Positions 59,434 to 64,000 of a stretch of 64,000 nucleotides of DNA are shown here, piece after piece. Numbering within the stretch: the stretch's first letter is position 1; each line of letters opens with the position of its first letter. The stretch lies in NCBI GenBank assembly GCA_017744715.1, contig JAGIAT010000002.1, forward strand, positions 248,001 to 312,000, written 5' to 3'. The position numbers were made by a program, and so were the translations under genes. Below the pieces are notes generated by a model. The model saw nothing but the letters and a program-made list of their open reading frames with translations. It was not told the DNA's origin and ran no database searches. Origin of the DNA: Niabella sp. GTDB taxonomy: Bacteria; Bacteroidota; Bacteroidia; Chitinophagales; Chitinophagaceae.

Positions 59434-60576
59434 ATGTACAAAAAGATAAAACCGGCGCAGTTATTTGATGGATACCAGTTGTTTGAAGAAAAAGTACTCG
59501 TTTTAAGCGATACGGGAACGGTTATCGACCTTATCGATGCGGCGGATGCCGGAGAACAGGTGCAAGTGCTGGAGGGCATACTGAGCCCGGGTTTTATCAA
59601 CTGCCACTGCCACCTGGAGCTTAGTCATATGAAAGGCATCATTGACGAACACACGGGTTTATTAAAATTTGTAAATCAAATTGTTAGTCAACGATACGCC
59701 CAACCCGAAACCATTCCTGCCGCCATTGAAAAAGCGGAAGCCGAAATGGTGCGCAACGGCATTGTGGCGGTGGGTGATATCTGCAATACCACCGATACCC
59801 TTTTTCAAAAAGAGAAGGGGCTCCTTTATTATCACAATTTCGTAGAAGTGATCGGCTTTGAGCCGGCCCAGGCACAACAACATTTTGATACTTATAAAAC
59901 CGTTTATGATGCGTATTGCCAACGGTTTCATCCGCGGCAGGTATCCTTAACGCCTCATGCACCTTATTCGGTAGCCACACCGTTGTGGCAGTTGCTGGCA
60001 GCTTTCCCCGGCAATGGTTTACTAAGCATCCATAACCAGGAAACCGAAGACGAAACCGAATGGTTCGTGAATGGTGCCGGTGGCTTTAAGGCCTTGTATG
60101 AACGGCTCCGGTTAAAGGAAGTGCCGGTTGTTCCGCAGGGTAAAACCAGTATTCAAACCTATGGCGACTACCTGCCCCCGGGGCAGCAGCTGCTGTTCAT
60201 CCACAATGTGTTTACCACAGAGGAAGATACCCGGTATGCACAGGACCGTTTTCCGGAAGCATCCTGGTGTCTTTGTGCCAACGCCAATTATTATATCACG
60301 AACCGGCTGCCGGATATTCCTATGTTGCAGGAAACAGGCGTACGGCTGGTACTGGGTACAGACAGCCTGGCTTCTAATTATAGCCTGAGCATCTGGGATG
60401 AGATCCTCCGCATCCAAAAACATTACCCGCAGATCCCGCTGGAAAAAATGCTGTCCTGGGCCACTATTAACGGTGCCAGGGCCCTGCAGATCCAGGACCG
60501 CTTCGGCAGCTTTGAAAAAGGCAAAGAACCGGGCGTGATCCAGATCCTGAACAATGCCGTTAACCGGCTTTATTAG
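59434..60576 (+). CDS. Amidohydrolase of the cytosine deaminase-like / TRZ-ATZ type
   Basis: The 380-residue product has the metal-dependent hydrolase motif H58-C-H60 in NCHCHLELSH, a metal His near H175 (TPHAPYS), H200 and E203 in SIHNQETE, and a late LGTDSLASN with the catalytic Asp. The fold and length match deaminases acting on nucleosides and purine-like bases, including aminodeoxyfutalosine deaminases of the futalosine menaquinone pathway. The neighbouring genes do not help to choose a substrate. Confidence 0.82.
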   Translation: MYKKIKPAQLFDGYQLFEEKVLVLSDTGTVIDLIDAADAGEQVQVLEGILSPGFINCHCHLELSHMKGIIDEHTGLLKFVNQIVSQRYAQPETIPAAIEKAEAEMVRNGIVAVGDICNTTDTLFQKEKGLLYYHNFVEVIGFEPAQAQQHFDTYKTVYDAYCQRFHPRQVSLTPHAPYSVATPLWQLLAAFPGNGLLSIHNQETEDETEWFVNGAGGFKALYERLRLKEVPVVPQGKTSIQTYGDYLPPGQQLLFIHNVFTTEEDTRYAQDRFPEASWCLCANANYYITNRLPDIPMLQETGVRLVLGTDSLASNYSLSIWDEILRIQKHYPQIPLEKMLSWATINGARALQIQDRFGSFEKGKEPGVIQILNNAVNRLY

Positions 60577-60596
60577 CCCGGAGAACCCGAAAAAAT

Positions 60597-60989
60597 CTAC
60601 CGGATATTTCCAATGGAGTTCTTTGCCGTTTCATGCCTTGTTTTCAGAATATTTACGATTACCGCAACCGGCTTCCTGTCCAGCATAATGGTAGCATGTC
60701 CTTCAAAAGCGATCGTCCCTGCTATCCTGGAAGAGATATCGGTTTCATAAACCCCATCCCCGTCCAGGTCTGCCAGCACTACGGCAAGCTCACCACGGTT
60801 GCTGCGCACGGTATTATTGTTTTGCACGGCGGCCTGCGGCGCATTTTCATTCACCGCTGCTATACGCGTATGATTGCTCCGGGATGCATTCTGGTTAAAC
60901 GCCCTGGTTTCCTGGCTCCATGTGCTGCCCAGGATAAAAAGCCCGGCTGCCAGGCCTGCCATATTTTTGATCTGCTGTGTCATAACCAT
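60597..60989 (-). CDS. Small exported protein with Asp-rich calcium-site-like loop
   Basis: The 130-residue product starts MVMTQQIKN and has a signal-like GLAAGLFILGSTWSQE. The mature part is Asn-rich, then has ADLDGDGVYETDIS, a loop resembling EF-hand or FG-GAP calcium sites. No family recognised. It is convergent with the amidohydrolase gene (20 bases between stops). ATGs at 60989 and 60983 are both possible. Confidence 0.6.
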   Translation of the reverse strand: MVMTQQIKNMAGLAAGLFILGSTWSQETRAFNQNASRSNHTRIAAVNENAPQAAVQNNNTVRSNRGELAVVLADLDGDGVYETDISSRIAGTIAFEGHATIMLDRKPVAVIVNILKTRHETAKNSIGNIR

Positions 60990-61150
60990 TATTTTTAGTT
61001 GTTAAAAGCATTTACCTTCAGATCAACCGGCAGCGTTTTTTGTTACCCCGGGTTTTGTTTTCTTACATACTATGGTAATATACCGGTAATGGTCATGCCA
61101 TATCGGTCAGCATACCAACATCCATGTAACGGACCGGATGTGCGTACCGG

Positions 61151-61909
61151 TCAGCTTAAAATAGCGCGGAGCACGGGCAGGGTACGCATGCGGCCAAATT
61201 CGGGAAGGTGAAGGGAGTAATAGATTTCCATAAGATCCAGGATGCGGTTCCGTTTTATGGAAGAGATCCGGATGCTTTTCAGTTCTGCGGGAAGCCTTGC
61301 CTGCAACAATTCCGTAATCAGCAGGGTGGCTTCTGTATCTGCATAATAATGATGTTCCGGAGGTGTTTCCCGGAATTCGCCGCTTTGCAGGTCCAGCAAA
61401 AGATGCGGTGAGGTCATCAGCGCTGCCGGAGGTATTCCGGGAGAAAAACCCAGGATACTGCACAGGTGTACAGCAAAGAAAACCGGGAAGTTAGCCGTAA
61501 CCGTTGCATCGGCCTCATCCAGCGCCAGCAGGCTGTCTTCCAGAAAACCAAACAGGTCTTCACTGGCCTCCGGCTGCCGGAGCGTTTTATGCAGGAGCTC
61601 GATCATAAATAACGCCACCCCGTTTTTGATCACATCGCTGAACAGCTGCCGGTAGATGCGGGAAAATTTAAACTCCCGTACGCGGTTTAGTGTTTTCAAC
61701 TCGTTGTGATAGACCACCAGGTCCAGCAGCGCTGCCGGCTGAAAAAAAACCGCTTTATTACCGCTTCTTTTTCCACCGGACCGCACGCCATTGATCAGGT
61801 AAGATTGCAGGCCCAGTTTATCGGTATAGAGGGTTGCAATGACGCTCGTTTCGCCGTATTTGGCCGTTTTCAGAACAATACCCTTTGTTTTATGTAAAAT
61901 ATCTGCCAA
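61151..61909 (-). CDS. recO: DNA repair protein RecO
   Basis: RecO with RecR loads RecA onto SSB-coated DNA. The 252-residue product has the OB-fold start HKTKGIVLKTAKYGETSVIATLYTDKLG (in pieces), YLINGVRSGGKRS and the helical C-terminal part. It lacks the CxxC zinc pair that many RecO proteins carry, as is common in this phylum. On the minus strand it is divergent from the RND-type gene. Confidence 0.92.
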   Translation of the reverse strand: MADILHKTKGIVLKTAKYGETSVIATLYTDKLGLQSYLINGVRSGGKRSGNKAVFFQPAALLDLVVYHNELKTLNRVREFKFSRIYRQLFSDVIKNGVALFMIELLHKTLRQPEASEDLFGFLEDSLLALDEADATVTANFPVFFAVHLCSILGFSPGIPPAALMTSPHLLLDLQSGEFRETPPEHHYYADTEATLLITELLQARLPAELKSIRISSIKRNRILDLMEIYYSLHLPEFGRMRTLPVLRAILS

Positions 61910-61983
61910 AATTTGTCTGCATCATTTTGCCCGTCTGCAAGGTAGGTTTTTTTGTAAATAATGGCTATTTACGGCTCATTGGT

Positions 61984-61991
61984 TAGTTTTG
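61984..61991 (+). promoter_or_regulatory. Candidate -7 box upstream of the RND-type gene
   Basis: TAGTTTTG matches TAnnTTTG and would give a leader of about 145 bases before the ATG at 62143. A weaker TTTCTTTG lies closer, near 62107-62114. No clear -33 box for either. Confidence 0.35.
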
Positions 61992-62142
61992 CAGTACATG
62001 AGAACGAATCAACAGCGCATTATCTTTTCAAATGCTGGCACCGCCGCATACCTTTCGGCTTTTTTTTGATTGATAAACGGCATCCTGTGAACGCCCTGTT
62101 TTTTGTTTCTTTGCAACTCATTTTTAAAGTATATCAACATTT

Positions 62143-64000
62143 ATGTGGAAGCAATCCGGCCGCTTTATTCTTAAATACAGGTTCCTGTTGTTATGTGTAC
62201 TGGCAGTTATCACGGCCTTTTCCGGCTTTTGGGCCAGTAAGGTAGGATTGAGCTATGAGTTTTCAAAGGCCATCCCCACCAACCATCCTGTAAACATCGC
62301 CTACCAGGAGTTTAAGAAGAAATATGGGGAGGATGGCAACCTGCTGGTGGTTGGCATCCAAACACCGCAATTGTTTTCTGAAAAAACCTTCAATGCGTAT
62401 CTCCGGCTTCAGGCCGGTTTAAAAAAGGTTCCGGGTGTGGAAGATGTAATCAGTGTACCTACGGCCATTAACCTGGTAAAGGATTCAGCCACTGAAAAAC
62501 TGGTGGTAAAAAAAATATTTGCGGAAGCCCCGCTGACCCAGGCCGGCATCGACACCGGCGCCGCGGTTTTCAAACGCCTGCCCTTTTACCAGGGCTTATT
62601 ATACAACCCGGCAACCCATGCCTACCTGATGGGATTGCGGATGAACAAACAGGTGATCAACTCGGCCAAACGGGATGCGGCCATTGCCGCTGTAAAGGCA
62701 CAAACGGCCGCTTTTACGCAACATACCGGTATTGATGTAAAGCTAAGCGGGTTGCCTTATATCCGCACAGTGCTGGCTGCCCGTATTGCTCACGAAATGC
62801 AGTACTTCCTGGTAGCCTCCATCCTGTTATCGGCCATCATCCTCCTGCTCTTCTTCCGTTCCTTCAGCTCTATGTTGCTTTCGCTTTCCGTGGTGATCAT
62901 CGGCGTACTATTCAGCCTTGGCACCATGCATTTGCTGGGCTACAGCATTACCCTTTTAACCGCCCTGATACCACCCCTGATTGTAGTAATTGGTATTCCC
63001 AACTGCATTTACTTTCTTAATAAGTTTCACACCAGCTGGAATGCGCTTACAGAAGGACTGAGCGATGCCGAAATCCGGGACCGCAAAACCGAACTGAAAA
63101 GAAAGGCGATCGAAAACATGGTGGCAAAAATGGGCATCGTAACCTTGTTTTGCAACCTGGCTGCTGCGGTTGGCTTCGCCGTATTTGCACTTACCAAAAG
63201 TGAGATTCTCCAGGAGTTTGGTGTGGTGGCCGGTATCAATATTATGCTGCTTTTCTTTATTTCGCTGGTGCTGATCCCCGCCGTATTGAGTTTTCTGCCG
63301 GTACCAAAATCAAAGCATACCCGCTACCTGTTCAATCCCCGGCTCAACCGCTGGCTGCAGCGCCTGGAACGCTGGTCCATCAACCACCGGAAGCTGGTAT
63401 ATGCGGTAACTATTGTAGTGATCGGGCTTACGGCTATTGGTATTTTCAGGCTGAAAAGCAATGCGCATATGGTAGACGATGTTCCCCACAATGATAAAAT
63501 ATATACCGACCTGAAATTCTTTGAATCCAATTTCAAGGGCGTAATGCCGCTGGAGATCCTGGTAAATACCAAAAAGAAATATGGTGTTACCCGCAACTTT
63601 AACAACCTCGTGCGGATCGACTCGCTGGCCCAGTACCTGGCATCCAAGCCCGAAATCGCCCGTCCGCTAAGCATTACAGATGGACTGAAATTTGCCAAAC
63701 AGGCGTTCTATGAGGGAGACCCGGTTAACTATTCCATGCCCTCGGAATTTGACCTTCCGGGGCTTGCACAATACCTGAATATGGGCCGGGACTCCGGTAC
63801 CGCACAGGCCTCTTCTTTTACCAAACTGCTTTCCAGCTTTATGGATAGTACCCGCCAGGAGGCCCGTATCAGTGTAAATATGGCCGACGTGGGATCGCAT
63901 CGTTTACCCGAATTAATGAACGATATCCAAACACGCATTAACCGGTTATTTCCCAAAGAGGATTATGAGGTGAAGTTAACGGGCACTTCCATCACCTTCC
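62143..64000 (+). CDS. RND/MMPL-family transporter, N-terminal part (cut by window edge)
   Basis: The ATG at 62143 opens a frame that runs to the window end (619 codons visible). Transmembrane segment 1 is at about 13-30 (FLLLCVLAVITAFSGFW), followed by a large extracytoplasmic loop (about 32-215) and five or more clustered helices at about 222-390 (FLVASILLSAIILLLFF, LLSLSVVIIGVLFSLGTMHLLG, ALIPPLIVVIGIPNCIYFL). A second half begins near 405 (KLVYAVTIVVIGLTAIGIF) with the repeat of the loop. This is the layout of MMPL/HpnN-type lipid exporters. Substrate unknown. Confidence 0.88.
   Translation, partial: MWKQSGRFILKYRFLLLCVLAVITAFSGFWASKVGLSYEFSKAIPTNHPVNIAYQEFKKKYGEDGNLLVVGIQTPQLFSEKTFNAYLRLQAGLKKVPGVEDVISVPTAINLVKDSATEKLVVKKIFAEAPLTQAGIDTGAAVFKRLPFYQGLLYNPATHAYLMGLRMNKQVINSAKRDAAIAAVKAQTAAFTQHTGIDVKLSGLPYIRTVLAARIAHEMQYFLVASILLSAIILLLFFRSFSSMLLSLSVVIIGVLFSLGTMHLLGYSITLLTALIPPLIVVIGIPNCIYFLNKFHTSWNALTEGLSDAEIRDRKTELKRKAIENMVAKMGIVTLFCNLAAAVGFAVFALTKSEILQEFGVVAGINIMLLFFISLVLIPAVLSFLPVPKSKHTRYLFNPRLNRWLQRLERWSINHRKLVYAVTIVVIGLTAIGIFRLKSNAHMVDDVPHNDKIYTDLKFFESNFKGVMPLEILVNTKKKYGVTRNFNNLVRIDSLAQYLASKPEIARPLSITDGLKFAKQAFYEGDPVNYSMPSEFDLPGLAQYLNMGRDSGTAQASSFTKLLSSFMDSTRQEARISVNMADVGSHRLPELMNDIQTRINRLFPKEDYEVKLTGTSITF

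Noticed and set aside
59434..60576. Firm assignment as aminodeoxyfutalosine deaminase
   Set aside because: Motifs fit the wider deaminase group; no other futalosine pathway gene is nearby.

Overview
The window is from a Bacteroidota chromosome, most likely family Chitinophagaceae; a Niabella-like genus is only a guess from protein style. The evidence is three SusC/SusD-type systems, an ECF sigma/FecR/STN-SusC signalling locus, promoters of the Bacteroidota form TTTG-N19-TAnnTTTG, few Shine-Dalgarno sequences, and several GTG or TTG starts. No tRNA, rRNA, CRISPR array, transposase or phage gene was seen.

Layout. 1-5839 (minus): SusC and SusD, then a second SusC-like receptor cut by the window edge. 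6738-10411: a TolC / HlyD-like lipoprotein / ABC-2 permease export operon. 10510-20519: a polysaccharide utilisation locus (ECF sigma, FecR, STN-SusC, SusD, GH16-type glycoside hydrolase, DUF4832-type protein), ending in a regular array of eight TGTAATA elements. 20775-27064: housekeeping and small genes (Yip1-like, two pirins, GNAT, ffh, START-like, one unknown). 27184-30031: LptF/G permease and a CDF metal transporter. 30241-48207: a sulfur assimilation region. 48591-57085: two tandem copies of a beta-propeller plus outer-membrane-barrel gene pair. 57234-64000: LpxR, prfA, an amidohydrolase, a small exported protein, recO and a partial RND/MMPL transporter.

The sulfur region is the most coherent system. 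An Rrf2 regulator with four cysteines is followed by peroxiredoxin, cysH (Fe-S APS reductase type), cysD, a four-helix-bundle gene, cysN, uroporphyrinogen methyltransferase, cysJ, cysI, cysE, and two fusions of a Met8-like siroheme-synthase domain to a TSUP membrane transporter. A TonB-dependent receptor closes it. Together these convert sulfate to APS, sulfite and sulfide, supply siroheme for CysI, and make O-acetylserine. No APS kinase is present, which fits an APS reductase route.

The key observation is a candidate regulon signature. The palindrome CTAC-N7-GTAG, usually extended by ACTAATA, occurs five times upstream of sulfur transcription units, twice overlapping the -33 box of a textbook TTTG-N19-TAnnTTTG promoter. 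Between the promoter and the start of the TonB receptor lies a 26-codon leader ORF with five Cys codons, three of them immediately before the stop codon. This looks like a cysteine-sensing leader peptide combined with a repressor operator.

Other unusual items: a GldM-C-like minus-strand gene with an in-frame TAA in its signal peptide, sitting in an AT-rich island between the two Met8-TSUP genes; the four-helix-bundle gene inserted between cysD and cysN; and several families of short degenerate repeats placed at gene boundaries.
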